Shown: positions 34,076 through 43,432 of the stretch, in pieces
How positions within the stretch are numbered: the first letter of the stretch is position 1
How the letters are laid out: every line of letters starts with the position of its first letter
Source of the DNA: Mycobacterium shinjukuense
GTDB lineage: Bacteria > Actinomycetota > Actinomycetes > Mycobacteriales > Mycobacteriaceae
Length of the DNA: 64,000 bases
Direction: 5' to 3'
NCBI RefSeq assembly: GCF_010730055.1
Contig: NZ_AP022575.1
Location: 434,001 to 498,000, forward strand
Made by a program: the position numbers and the translations under genes
The notes under the pieces: generated by a model
What the model saw: the letters and a program-made list of their open reading frames with translations, nothing else
What the model was told of the DNA's origin: nothing
Database searches by the model: none

Positions 34076-35376
34076 CGAGTTCCTCCGGATCGAATCGGGC
34101 CGACGGCATCGAACCCCTGCATATCCACGCGCCAGTCGTGTGGCAGCAGGTGGTCGAGCAGGTCGTCCACGGTCACCGCTCCCAACAGGTGGTTTTGGTC
34201 GTCGACCACCGGCCCGCACACCAGGTTGTAGGCGGCGAAATAGCGGGTGACGGCCCCCAAGGGGGTGTCCGGCGCCAGGGTGAGCAGGTCGGTGTCGATG
34301 ATTCCGCCGACCAGCTCGGCCGGCGGATCCCGAAGCAGCCGCTGCAGGTGCACGCATCCCAGGTAGCGCCCGGTGGGCGTGTCGGTGGGCGGGCGCGACA
34401 CGAAGACCATCGACGACAGCGCGGGGGTCAGGTCGGGATCGCGCACCCGGGCCAGCGCCTCGGCCACCGAGGTGTCCGGGGTCAGCACCACCGGATCGGA
34501 GGTCATCAAGCCGCCCGCGGTGTCGGGGGAGTGCCTCAGCAGCCGTCGCACCGGGTCGGATTCCCCGGGATCCATCCGGGTCAGCAGCAGCTCCGCGTCG
34601 GTGGGGCTGAGCACGCCGAGCAGGTCGGCGGCGTCGTCGGGATCCATCTCCTCGAGCACGTCGGCCGCCCGTTCGGTGCCCAGTTTGGACAACACCTCGG
34701 CCTGTTCGAGTTCGGGCAGCTCCTGCAGAATGTCGGCTAGCCGCTCGTTGTCGAGCGCCGTGAACACCTCGTACCGTCGCTTGGCCGGCAGTCCGCGGAT
34801 GGCGTCGGCGACATCGACGGCCTTGCGTCCCTCGAACTGGTCCAGCAGCTGCGCCACTGCCTGATCGGGCATCGCCAAGGCGGACGGTGTCAACCCCGCC
34901 ACGTGGTGCCAGTCCACGACGTGCGCCGGGCCACGTCGCCCCAGCCGCCGCGGGCTGCGCACCGCGACCCTGGTCACCATCCAGTCGCGGGTGCGGGTTT
35001 GCTCGATGCCCAGGTCGGTGATCACGACGTCGACGCCGGCCAGCTCGGGCAGTTGGGGATCGGTGACCTTCACCGGGGTGTCGAGCACCTGGCCCAGCGC
35101 CAGCACCTCGCCGGGCCGCTGTTCGAAGCGGCGCAGCGACACGGTGCCGGTGCTCAGGGTCACCGCTTTGGGCTCGATCGCCGCCACGCGCAGCATCGGT
35201 ATGAAAATGCTGCGGCGGGTTGCCAGATCGATGACCAGCCCCAGCACCCGCGGTTGCTGGCGGACAATGCTGATGCCGATCACGACGTCGCGGACACGCC
35301 CGAAGGATTCACCGAGTGGCCCCAGCACCATCATCCGCGCCAGCCGCGCGACATACACCCTGTTGACCGATGCCAT
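34072..35376 (-). CDS. MgtE N-domain plus CBS-domain protein (Rv1232c-like)
   Basis: 434 residues from ATG 35376. N-terminal PRC-barrel-like segment (RLARMMVLGPLGESFGRVRD), then MgtE_N helical repeats (IRGLPAKRRYEVFTALDNER, LEEMDPDDAADLLGVLSPTD) and two CBS domains (LMTSDPVVLTPDTSV; LTLAPDTPLGAVTRYFAAYN). No MgtE membrane domain follows, so this is a soluble sensor rather than a channel; magnesium or nucleotide sensing is inferred. Translationally coupled to the DUF1003 gene. Confidence 0.88.
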   Translation of the reverse strand: MASVNRVYVARLARMMVLGPLGESFGRVRDVVIGISIVRQQPRVLGLVIDLATRRSIFIPMLRVAAIEPKAVTLSTGTVSLRRFEQRPGEVLALGQVLDTPVKVTDPQLPELAGVDVVITDLGIEQTRTRDWMVTRVAVRSPRRLGRRGPAHVVDWHHVAGLTPSALAMPDQAVAQLLDQFEGRKAVDVADAIRGLPAKRRYEVFTALDNERLADILQELPELEQAEVLSKLGTERAADVLEEMDPDDAADLLGVLSPTDAELLLTRMDPGESDPVRRLLRHSPDTAGGLMTSDPVVLTPDTSVAEALARVRDPDLTPALSSMVFVSRPPTDTPTGRYLGCVHLQRLLRDPPAELVGGIIDTDLLTLAPDTPLGAVTRYFAAYNLVCGPVVDDQNHLLGAVTVDDLLDHLLPHDWRVDMQGFDAVGPIRSGGTR

Positions 35377-35445
35377 GCTTGAGAGCGTAGGCAGCCGGGT
35401 GCGGGACGGCAGCTCCGCCGGGTCGGCGCCGGTCGCCACCGCGTG

Positions 35446-36039
35446 CTACCGCGAGGGGACGGCGAAGATCCCGACCACCAAGTAGACCAGCAGGGTCGCC
35501 ACGCCGATCACGATGCCGGCCACCGCCAGGCCGTAGCCCTCTTCACGAGTCTGCTTGACCTGGTTGAGGGCGATGGTGCCGAGCACGATGGCCACGATCG
35601 AGCCGATGCAGCAGAACACGCCGATGCACGCGGACACCAGCGAGACGACCGCCAGGGTGTTCATGCCCGGATTGGCCGGTCGGTAACCGCTCAGGAAGTC
35701 GGGCGGCGGGTAGTAGCCACTCGGGTAGCCGCTTGGGTGGGCGGGAGGTCCGTAGCCGCCGTAGGGCGGGTATCCGGGCGAGGGATAGCCGGCGGGCGGA
35801 ATCGGTGGCGGGTAGCCGCCGCCGTAGTCCGGCGGAAATCCGGGCGGGCCCCACGGATAGGCGGGCGGTGGCTGATAGGCCGGAGGCGGGTAGTCGGCCG
35901 CTGGCCATTGGGCCGGTGACGCCCAGGGAGCGTCGGACACCGGTTGATCGGGTGGCCGGTCACCGGCCGGGGGTGGCGGCGCCCCGCCCTCGGGTGCACG
36001 GTGCGCACCTTCGCCGACGGAGTCGCCGGGAGCTGTCAT
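35446..36039 (-). CDS. Proline-rich DUF4190 membrane protein (Rv1233c-like)
   Basis: 197 residues from ATG 36039. The N-terminal ~115 residues are Pro/Gly/Tyr-rich (PPPAYQPPPAYPWGPPGF), cytoplasmic or disordered. Then two transmembrane helices of the DUF4190 type: NTLAVVSLVSACIGVFCCIG with ALNQVKQTREEGYGLAVAGI. Common in actinobacterial membrane adaptors; function unknown. It is the first gene of a minus-strand run with the MgtE_N/CBS and DUF1003 genes, ~70 bp apart. Confidence 0.85.
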   Translation of the reverse strand: MTAPGDSVGEGAHRAPEGGAPPPPAGDRPPDQPVSDAPWASPAQWPAADYPPPAYQPPPAYPWGPPGFPPDYGGGYPPPIPPAGYPSPGYPPYGGYGPPAHPSGYPSGYYPPPDFLSGYRPANPGMNTLAVVSLVSACIGVFCCIGSIVAIVLGTIALNQVKQTREEGYGLAVAGIVIGVATLLVYLVVGIFAVPSR

Positions 36040-36241
36040 GCTGACCAACCTAGCCTACGGGCTGGTCGCCGGTATGCCGGCGAATCAACACCCGCCGACG
36101 CTCTGGCCGGGTCCAGCCAGGCGAAACGGGTGAAGTGCCGGTTGCTCGCGCCGCCCAGCGCGGGCCCCCTGGATGGCGCGCCGGTGTGGCCGCCCCGACT
36201 GGAGATGAAACGATGGCACCGGCAGAGCAGAATGAGAATCG

Positions 36242-36763
36242 ATGACTAGCCCATTTCCTCCCGGACAGGTTCCCGGTACCACGCCCCCTGCCGGGCGTCG
36301 GCATGGTGTGCCCGGATTGCCCACCCCACCCAAGGGTTGGCCGGTCGGGTCCTATCCCACCTATGCCGAGGCGCAGCGCGCCGTCGACTATCTCTCCGAA
36401 CAGCAATTCCCGGTCCAGCAGGTGACCATCGTCGGTGTCGACCTGATGCAGGTGGAACGCGTCACCGGCCGGCTGACCTGGCCTAAAGTGCTCGGTGGTG
36501 GCGTGCTCAGCGGCGCCTGGCTGGGCCTGTTCATCGGGCTGGTGCTTGGGTTCTTCAGCCCCAACCTGTCGGCCGCCTTGGCCACCGGCCTGGTCGCCGG
36601 CGTGTTCTTCGGACTGATCACCTCCGCGGTCCCGTACGCAATGGCGCGCGGCACCAGGGATTTCAGCTCCACCATGCAACTGGTGGCCGGTCGCTACGAC
36701 GTGCTCTGCGATCCGCAGAACGCGGAAAAGGCGCGGGATCTGCTGGCGCGCTTAGCGATCTGA
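36242..36763 (+). CDS. General-stress-protein-17M-like membrane protein (Rv1234-like)
   Basis: 173 residues. N-terminal alpha/beta module (VGSYPTYAEAQRAVDYLSEQ, FPVQQVTIVGVDL) as in GSP17M proteins, then two transmembrane helices rich in Gly (VLGGGVLSGAWLGLFIGLVL; ALATGLVAGVFFGLITSAVP) and a C-terminal Cys-containing segment. Role unknown. It ends 7 bp before lpqY, so it may lead the sugar-importer transcript. Confidence 0.86.
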   Translation: MTSPFPPGQVPGTTPPAGRRHGVPGLPTPPKGWPVGSYPTYAEAQRAVDYLSEQQFPVQQVTIVGVDLMQVERVTGRLTWPKVLGGGVLSGAWLGLFIGLVLGFFSPNLSAALATGLVAGVFFGLITSAVPYAMARGTRDFSSTMQLVAGRYDVLCDPQNAEKARDLLARLAI

Positions 36764-36770
36764 CCCCGGT

Positions 36771-38174
36771 GTGGTGATGAGTCGCGGGCGCATGCGCGGG
36801 CTGGGTATGGCCGCGTTGGCGGCGCTGAGCACCGTGTCGGGCTGCGGATTCAGCAATCCCCGGGTGGTGATCAGCTTCTACACGCCTGCCTCCGAGCGGG
36901 CGACGTTTACCGCCGTCGCCCAACGCTGCACCGAACAAGCCGGCGGCCGCTTTGTCGTTGCGCAGCGCAGTTTGCCCAGATCTCCCGACGAGCAGCGGCT
37001 GCAGCTGGCCAGGCGGCTGACCGGCAACGACCGCACCCTGGACGTCATGGCGATGGACGTGGTGTGGACCGCCGAGTTCGCCGAGGCGGGATGGACGCTG
37101 CCGCTGTCCGATGACCCAGCGGGGCTGGCCGAGGCCGACGCCACCGCTGACACCTTGCCGGGTCCGTTGGCAACGGCCACCTGGAAACACCGGCGGTATG
37201 CCGCGCCCGTTACGACCAACACCCAATTGCTGTGGTACCGAACGGATTTGATTGACCAGCCGCCCCAGACCTGGAACGAAATGGTGAGCTGGGCGGCGCG
37301 GTTGCACGCCGCCGGCGAGCCCAGCTGGATCGCTGTGCAGGCCAACGAGGGCGAGGGTCTGGTGGTGTGGTTCAACACGGTGCTGGCCAGCGCGGGTGGT
37401 CAGGTGCTTGCCGAGGACGGCAAGCGGGTCACCCTGACCGATACCCCCCAGCACCGGGCCGCCACCGTCACCGCGCTGCGGATCCTCAAGTCGGTGGCCA
37501 CCGCGCCCGGCGCCGATCCGTCGATCAGCCGGACCGACGAGGGCACCGCGCGGCTGGCGGTCGAACAGGGCAAGGCGGCATTGGAGGTCAACTGGCCGTA
37601 CGTGCTGGCCTCCATGCTGGAGAACGCGGTGAAGGGCGGGGTGCCGTTCTTGCCGCTCAACACGATTCCCGAGTTGGCCGGCAGCCTCAACGACGTCGGC
37701 ACCTTCGTGCCCACCGACGAGCAGTTCCGCATCGCCTATGAGGCCAGCCAGCAGGTGTTCGGTTTCGCGCCCTACCCGGGTGTGACGCCCGGCCAGCCGG
37801 CCAGGGTGACGCTGGGCGGTCTGAACCTGGCGGTGGCCCGGACCACGCGGCACCGGGCGGAGGCGTTCGAGGCCGTCCGGTGCCTGCGGAACCTGCAGAA
37901 CCAGAAGTTCGTCTCGCTCGAAGGCGGGTTGCCGGCGGTGCGCACCTCGCTCTACAGCGACCCGCAGTTTCAGGCGAAGTATCCGATGTATGAGGTGATC
38001 CGGCGGCAGCTCACCGATGCCGCCGTGCGGCCGGCGACGCCGGTCTACCAGGCGGTGTCGCTGCGGCTGGCGGCGGTGCTGAGCCCGATCACCGAGATCG
38101 ATCCGGAACGCACCGCCGACGAACTCACCGTGCAGGTGCAGCGGGCGATCGACGGCAAGGGCCTGCTGCCATGA
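36771..38174 (+). CDS. lpqY: Trehalose-binding lipoprotein of the LpqY-SugABC importer
   Basis: 467 residues. Lipoprotein signal with lipobox VSGC near residue 24, then an extracytoplasmic solute-binding fold (DVMAMDVVWTAEFAEAGW, YAAPVTTNTQLLWYRTDLI, EGGLPAVRTSLYSDPQF). It captures trehalose freed during mycomembrane (trehalose mycolate) turnover and delivers it to SugA/SugB; the system is essential for virulence in M. tuberculosis. GTG/GTG/ATG occur in tandem at the start (36771-36779), so the exact start is ambiguous. The stop overlaps sugA by ATGA. Confidence 0.95.
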   Translation: MVMSRGRMRGLGMAALAALSTVSGCGFSNPRVVISFYTPASERATFTAVAQRCTEQAGGRFVVAQRSLPRSPDEQRLQLARRLTGNDRTLDVMAMDVVWTAEFAEAGWTLPLSDDPAGLAEADATADTLPGPLATATWKHRRYAAPVTTNTQLLWYRTDLIDQPPQTWNEMVSWAARLHAAGEPSWIAVQANEGEGLVVWFNTVLASAGGQVLAEDGKRVTLTDTPQHRAATVTALRILKSVATAPGADPSISRTDEGTARLAVEQGKAALEVNWPYVLASMLENAVKGGVPFLPLNTIPELAGSLNDVGTFVPTDEQFRIAYEASQQVFGFAPYPGVTPGQPARVTLGGLNLAVARTTRHRAEAFEAVRCLRNLQNQKFVSLEGGLPAVRTSLYSDPQFQAKYPMYEVIRRQLTDAAVRPATPVYQAVSLRLAAVLSPITEIDPERTADELTVQVQRAIDGKGLLP

Positions 38175-39079
38175 CGGCCGCTGTTGTCAACCGGGGAGAG
38201 CGGCGCGGGATGACGGCCGAACGGCGCCTGGCGTTCGTCCTGGTGGCACCGGCGGCGGCATTGATGCTGGCGGTGACGGCCTATCCGATCGGCTACGCGG
38301 TCTGGCTGAGCCTGCAGCGCAACAACTTCGCCACCCCGAACGACACCGCGTTCGTCGGCCTGGCCAACTACCACACGGTCCTCACCGACCGGTACTGGTG
38401 GACGGCGCTTGCGGTGACGTCGGCGATCACGGCGGTGTCGGTGACGATGGAGTTCGTGCTGGGCCTGGCCCTGGCGCTGGTGATGCACCGCACCCTGATC
38501 GGCAAGGGATTGGTGCGCACCGCGGTGCTGATCCCCTATGGCATCGTCACGGTGGTCGCGTCCTACAGCTGGTACTACGCCTGGACACCCGGGACCGGGT
38601 ATCTGGCCAACCTGCTGCCGCACGCCAGCGCGCCACTGACCCAACAGATCCCGTCGCTGGGCGTGGTGATCCTCGCCGAGGTCTGGAAGACCACGCCGTT
38701 CATGTCGTTGCTGTTGCTGGCCGGATTGGCGCTGGTGCCCGAGGACCTGCTGAAGGCCGCCCAGGTTGACGGCGCCGGCGCCTGGCGCCGGCTGACGAGA
38801 GTCACCCTGCCGATCATCAGGCCGGCCGTGGTGGTCGCGCTGCTGTTTCGCACCCTGGACGCGTTCCGCATTTTCGACAACATCTATGTATTGACCGCCG
38901 GCGCCAACAACACCCAGTCGGTGTCGATCCTGGGCTACGACAACCTGTTCAAGGGCTTCAACGTGGGGCTGGGTTCGGCGATCAGCGTGTTGATCTTCGG
39001 CTGTGTGGCCCTGATCGCGGTCGTCTTCATCAAGCTGTTCGGCGCCGCGGCACCTGGGAGTGACGCCGATGGGCGCTAA
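38171..39079 (+). CDS. sugA: Trehalose ABC importer permease SugA
   Basis: 302 residues, six predicted transmembrane helices (LVAPAAALMLAVTAYPIGYA; VLIFGCVALIAVVFIKLFG). The EAA loop that docks on SugC is EDLLKAAQVDGAGAWRRLTR. Pairs with SugB to form the membrane channel for trehalose. Start overlaps the lpqY stop. Confidence 0.95.
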   Translation: MTAAVVNRGERRGMTAERRLAFVLVAPAAALMLAVTAYPIGYAVWLSLQRNNFATPNDTAFVGLANYHTVLTDRYWWTALAVTSAITAVSVTMEFVLGLALALVMHRTLIGKGLVRTAVLIPYGIVTVVASYSWYYAWTPGTGYLANLLPHASAPLTQQIPSLGVVILAEVWKTTPFMSLLLLAGLALVPEDLLKAAQVDGAGAWRRLTRVTLPIIRPAVVVALLFRTLDAFRIFDNIYVLTAGANNTQSVSILGYDNLFKGFNVGLGSAISVLIFGCVALIAVVFIKLFGAAAPGSDADGR

Positions 39080-39923
39080 GGGGATGGGCACCGGACCGAT
39101 CGGCGCCCGGCGGGCCACGTTCTGGGTGATCATCGACACCCTGGTGGTGGTGTATGCGTTGCTCCCGGTGCTGTGGATTTTCAGCCTGTCCCTCAAACCG
39201 ACCTCAACGGTCAAGGACGGCAAGCTGATTCCGTCATCGGTGACGCTGGACAACTACCGCGGCATCTTCCGGGGCGATTTCTTCAGCTCGGCGCTGATCA
39301 ATTCCATCGGAATCGGGTTGAGCACCACCGTGATCGCGGTGGTGCTCGGCGCGATGGCGGCCTATGCGATTGCCCGGCTGGACTTCGGCGGCAAGCGGCT
39401 GTTGATCGCCCTCGCCCTGCTGATCACGATGTTCCCGGCGATCTCGCTGGTCACACCGCTGTTCAACATCGAACGGGCGGTCGGTCTGTTCGACACCTGG
39501 CCGGGGTTGATCCTGCCGTACATCACCTTCGCGTTGCCGCTGGCCATCTACACGCTGTCGGCGTTTTTCCGGGAAATCCCGTGGGACCTGGAGAGGGCGG
39601 CCAAGATGGACGGCGCCACGCCGGGTCAGGCCTTTCGCAAGGTGATCGCGCCGCTGGCCGCTCCCGGGCTGGTGACCGCGGCGATCCTGGTGTTCATCTT
39701 CGCCTGGAACGACTTGCTGCTCGCGCTGTCGCTGACGGCCACCAAGGCCGCCGTCACCGCGCCGGTGGCGATCGCCAACTTCACCGGCAGCTCCCAGTTC
39801 GAGGAGCCGACCGGGTCGATCGCGGCCGGCGCGATGGTGATCACGGTCCCGATCATCATCTTTGTTCTCATCTTCCAACGACGAATTGTCGCCGGGTTGA
39901 CCTCTGGCGCGGTGAAGGGATAA
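39069..39923 (+). CDS. sugB: Trehalose ABC importer permease SugB
   Basis: 284 residues from ATG 39069, with GGGAG at 39056 and an 11-bp overlap with sugA; GTG 39060 and ATG 39084 are alternatives. MalG-type fold of six helices; EAA loop EIPWDLERAAKMDGATPGQA. Near identical to the M. tuberculosis protein from GARRAT onward; the ~10 residues before it differ. Confidence 0.94.
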   Translation: MGAKGMGTGPIGARRATFWVIIDTLVVVYALLPVLWIFSLSLKPTSTVKDGKLIPSSVTLDNYRGIFRGDFFSSALINSIGIGLSTTVIAVVLGAMAAYAIARLDFGGKRLLIALALLITMFPAISLVTPLFNIERAVGLFDTWPGLILPYITFALPLAIYTLSAFFREIPWDLERAAKMDGATPGQAFRKVIAPLAAPGLVTAAILVFIFAWNDLLLALSLTATKAAVTAPVAIANFTGSSQFEEPTGSIAAGAMVITVPIIIFVLIFQRRIVAGLTSGAVKG

Positions 39924-39927
39924 CGCG

Positions 39928-41100
39928 ATGGCCGAGATTGAGCTGGAGCACGTGACCAAGAGTTACCCCGACGGTCACACGGCGGTACAGGATCTCAGCA
40001 TCACCATCGCCGACGGCGAATTCCTCATCCTGGTAGGGCCTTCCGGCTGTGGCAAGACCACGACGCTGAATATGATTGCCGGACTTGAGGATATCTCGTC
40101 GGGAGAGCTGCGCATCGGCGGCGAACGGGTGAACGAGAAGGCGCCGAAGGACCGTGACATCGCCATGGTGTTCCAGTCCTACGCGCTTTACCCGCACATG
40201 ACCGTGCGGCAGAACATCGCGTTTCCGCTGACCCTGGCGAAGATGAAAAAGGCCGACATCGTGCAAAAGGTCACTGAGACCGCCAAAATCCTTGACCTGA
40301 CCGCGCTTTTGGACCGTAAGCCGTCGCAGTTGTCGGGTGGGCAGCGGCAGCGGGTTGCCATGGGCCGGGCGATCGTGCGCCATCCCAAAGCCTTCCTGAT
40401 GGACGAGCCGCTGTCGAATCTGGACGCCAAACTGCGGGTACAGATGCGCGGCGAGATCGCCCGGCTGCAACGCAGACTGGGCACCACCACCGTCTACGTC
40501 ACCCATGACCAGACCGAGGCGATGACGTTGGGCGATCGGGTGGTGGTGATGCACGGCGGTGTGGCGCAGCAGATCGGCACCCCCGAAGAGCTTTACGAAC
40601 GCCCCGCCAATCTATTCGTGGCGGGCTTCATCGGCTCTCCGGCGATGAATTTCTTCCCCGCCACGTTGACGTCGATCGGGTTGACCCTGCCCTTCGGCGA
40701 GGTGACGTTGGCCCCGGAGGTCCGGGGTGTGATCGCGGCGCATCCCAAGCCGGCGAACGTCATTGTCGGGGTGCGCCCCGAGCATATCCAGGATGCCGCC
40801 TTGATCGACGCCTACCAGCGGATCAAGGCGCTGACCTTCGAAATCAAGGTCGACCTGGTGGAATCGTTGGGCTCGGACAAGTACGTGTACTTCTCCACCG
40901 CGGGATGTGACGTGCACTCGGCGCAATTGGACGAGCTGGCCGCCGAGTCAGAGGCACATGAGAACCAGTTCGTGGCAAGGGTTTTCGCCGAATCGAAGGC
41001 CGCACTTGGGCGGTCGATCGAGCTGGCCTTGGACACCACGAAACTCGCGGTTTTCGACGCTGACTCCGGCGCTAACCTGACCGTCCCGGTCGGCACCTAA
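39928..41100 (+). CDS. sugC: Trehalose ABC importer ATPase SugC
   Basis: 390 residues. Walker A LVGPSGCGKTTTLNMIAG near residue 36, signature LSGGQRQRVAMGRAIVRHP near 137, Walker B FLMDEPLSNLDAKLR, H-loop VYVTHDQTEA; a C-terminal MalK-type regulatory OB domain (VGVRPEHIQDAAL) follows. Last gene of the lpqY-sugABC unit, 4 bp after sugB, with a likely terminator at 41107-41164. Confidence 0.96.
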   Translation: MAEIELEHVTKSYPDGHTAVQDLSITIADGEFLILVGPSGCGKTTTLNMIAGLEDISSGELRIGGERVNEKAPKDRDIAMVFQSYALYPHMTVRQNIAFPLTLAKMKKADIVQKVTETAKILDLTALLDRKPSQLSGGQRQRVAMGRAIVRHPKAFLMDEPLSNLDAKLRVQMRGEIARLQRRLGTTTVYVTHDQTEAMTLGDRVVVMHGGVAQQIGTPEELYERPANLFVAGFIGSPAMNFFPATLTSIGLTLPFGEVTLAPEVRGVIAAHPKPANVIVGVRPEHIQDAALIDAYQRIKALTFEIKVDLVESLGSDKYVYFSTAGCDVHSAQLDELAAESEAHENQFVARVFAESKAALGRSIELALDTTKLAVFDADSGANLTVPVGT

Positions 41101-41106
41101 CTCCCG

Positions 41107-41164
41107 CGAGCAGACGCATAATCGCCCATTTCACAATGAAATTGGGCGCTTCTGCGTCTGCTCG
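41107..41164. terminator. 58-bp palindrome, family copy 5 (sugC/corA 3' ends)
   Basis: cgagcagacgcataatcgcc ... gcttctgcgtctgctcg, inner stem gcccattt/aaattgggc with two mismatches (cataat/gcttct region), loop cacaatg. It sits 6 bp after the sugC stop and 9 bp from the corA stop, between convergent genes. Confidence 0.8.
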
Positions 41165-41173
41165 GCGCAGCTG

Positions 41174-42274
41174 CTAGAGCCAGTTCCGGTTTCGGAAACT
41201 GCGGTACAGGAAAAGGCAGATGATGGCCATCCCGCCGATCACCGTCGGGTAGCCCCACCTGGAGTCCAGTTCGGGCATGAAATGGAAGTTCATCCCATAG
41301 ATGCCGGCGATCAGGGTGGGCACCGCCACGATGGCCGCCCAGGCCGAGATCTTGCGCATGTCCATGTTCTGCTGCATGCCGACCCGGGCCAGCGCGGCCT
41401 GCACCAACGAGTTGAGCATGTCGTCGTAGCTGGCGATCTGGTCGGCCGCCTCGGTCTGGTGGTCGGCGACGTCGCGCAGGTAGCGGCGCACCTCTTTCGA
41501 GATGAGGTCTTTGTTGTCGGTCTGCATCCGCTGGAACGCCGCCGACAGCGGGCTCACACAGCGCCGCAATTCAAGCACTTCGCGCTTGAGCAGGTAGATC
41601 GGTTCGACGTCGACCTTGCTGCCGGGAGCGAACGCGACCTCCTCGATGAAGTCGATATCGGCCTCCATGAGATTGGTCACCGCCAGGTAATGGTCGACGA
41701 CGTAGTCCGCGATGGCGTGCATGACCGCGTACGGTCCCAGCCGCAGATGTTCGGGGTCGGCATCCATGCGCCCGCGCACCTTGGACAGTCCGCCGTGCTC
41801 GCCATGCCGAACGGTGACCACGAAATCCCGGCCAACAAAGATCATGATCTCACCGGTTTCGACGATCTCGCGGGCCAGCACCACCGATTCGTGGGGCACA
41901 TACTTCACGGTCTTTAGGACGAGAAACAGCGTCTCGTCGTAGCGCTCCAGCTTGGGCCGTTGGTGGGCATGCACGGCGTCTTCCACCGCCAGGGGGTGCA
42001 GCCCGAAGATGTCGGCCACCTCCTGCATCTCTTGCTCGTCGGGTTCATGCAGCCCGATCCAGACGAAGGCGTCGTGGCCGGTTTGCGCTAGTTCCCGGAC
42101 CTTGGCCAGCGCGGTGGTGTGCGGGTATTTGCCCGGTAAGCGTTGGCCGTCGACGTAGACCCCGCAGTCGACCAAGGACTGCGCCGGTGGGCTGGGAACG
42201 GGGTGTACCCGCGGTTTCGCCGGCCGCGCTAGTGGTCTGAGCGATTCAGGTAATGCGTCGAACCCTGGGAACAC
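41174..42274 (-). CDS. corA: CorA-family magnesium/cobalt transporter
   Basis: 366 residues from GTG 42274, behind GGAGG; the length matches the M. tuberculosis protein. The cytoplasmic alpha/beta and coiled-coil domain (EDAVHAHQRPKLERYDETLF) leads to two C-terminal helices with the pore signature YGMNF in IAGIYGMNFHFMPEL, and ends NRNWL. Forms a homopentameric Mg2+ channel. Divergent from mdh, ~170 bp apart. Confidence 0.95.
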   Translation of the reverse strand: MFPGFDALPESLRPLARPAKPRVHPVPSPPAQSLVDCGVYVDGQRLPGKYPHTTALAKVRELAQTGHDAFVWIGLHEPDEQEMQEVADIFGLHPLAVEDAVHAHQRPKLERYDETLFLVLKTVKYVPHESVVLAREIVETGEIMIFVGRDFVVTVRHGEHGGLSKVRGRMDADPEHLRLGPYAVMHAIADYVVDHYLAVTNLMEADIDFIEEVAFAPGSKVDVEPIYLLKREVLELRRCVSPLSAAFQRMQTDNKDLISKEVRRYLRDVADHQTEAADQIASYDDMLNSLVQAALARVGMQQNMDMRKISAWAAIVAVPTLIAGIYGMNFHFMPELDSRWGYPTVIGGMAIICLFLYRSFRNRNWL

Positions 42275-42442
42275 GTCGACCTCCGATCGCAGCGCACGTC
42301 TGACCGGGCGGTGCTCCATGCTACGCGGGTGACCAGCGTGCGACGAGTTGTGGACCGGGGGTTTCGGGCCGGCAACGGTGCGCTAGTTTCGACGCGAAAC
42401 CCAAGCAGCACTCTGCCTATGTCCGTAAGGAGCAGAACCGAC

Positions 42443-43432
42443 GTGAGCGCAAGTCCCCTCAAGGTCGCCGTCACCGGCGCCGCCGGCCAGATCGGCTACA
42501 GCCTGTTGTTCCGCCTGGCCAGCGGCTCGCTGCTGGGCCCCGACCGCCCGATCGAGCTGCGTCTGCTCGAAATCGAGCCCGCGCTGAAGGCGCTCGAGGG
42601 TGTCGTGATGGAACTCGACGACTGCGCGTTCCCGCTGCTGTCGGGTGTGGAAATCGGCGCCGACCCGAACACGATCTTCGACGGGGTCAGCCTGGCGCTG
42701 CTGGTCGGCGCCCGGCCGCGCACCAAGGGCATGGAGCGCGGCGACCTGCTGGAGGCCAACGGCGCGATCTTCACCGCTCAGGGCAGGGCCCTCAACGCGG
42801 TGGCCGCCGACGATGTGCGCGTCGGCGTGACCGGCAACCCGGCCAACACCAACGCGCTGATCGCGATGTCCAATGCGCCCGACATCCCGCGCGAGCGGTT
42901 CTCCGCGCTCACCCGTCTGGACCACAACCGGGCGATCTCGCAGCTGGCCAGGAAGACCGGCGCCAAGGTCACCGACATCAAGAAGATGACGATCTGGGGT
43001 AATCACTCGGCCACTCAGTACCCCGACATCTTTCACGCCGAGGTCGGTGGCAAGAACGCGGCCGAGGTGGTGGGCGACCAGGCGTGGATCGAGAACGACT
43101 TCATCCCGACGGTGGCCAAGCGCGGTGCGGCGATCATCGAAGCGCGTGGCGCCTCGTCGGCGGCCTCGGCCGCGTCGGCGACCATCGACGCCGCCCGCGA
43201 TTGGCTGCTGGGCACCCCCGCGGGTGACTGGGTCTCGATGGCGGTGGTCTCCGATGGCTCCTACGGGGTGCCGGAGGGGCTGATCTCGTCGTTCCCGGTG
43301 ACCACCAAGGATGGCAGCTGGACCATCGTCAGCGGTTTGGAGATCGACGAGTTCTCCCGCGGCCGCATCGACACGTCGACCGCGGAACTGGCCGACGAGC
43401 GCAACGCGGTCACCGAGCTGGGCCTGATCTGA
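42443..43432 (+). CDS. mdh: NAD-dependent malate dehydrogenase
   Basis: 329 residues. Rossmann motif VAVTGAAGQIGYSLLF, catalytic TRLDHNR and WGNHSATQYPD (His), and substrate Arg in GARPRTKGMERGD. Interconverts malate and oxaloacetate in the TCA cycle. AAGGAG precedes GTG 42443. A short malic enzyme gene 1.2 kb downstream and kgd further on make this a central-carbon locus. Confidence 0.97.
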   Translation: MSASPLKVAVTGAAGQIGYSLLFRLASGSLLGPDRPIELRLLEIEPALKALEGVVMELDDCAFPLLSGVEIGADPNTIFDGVSLALLVGARPRTKGMERGDLLEANGAIFTAQGRALNAVAADDVRVGVTGNPANTNALIAMSNAPDIPRERFSALTRLDHNRAISQLARKTGAKVTDIKKMTIWGNHSATQYPDIFHAEVGGKNAAEVVGDQAWIENDFIPTVAKRGAAIIEARGASSAASAASATIDAARDWLLGTPAGDWVSMAVVSDGSYGVPEGLISSFPVTTKDGSWTIVSGLEIDEFSRGRIDTSTAELADERNAVTELGLI

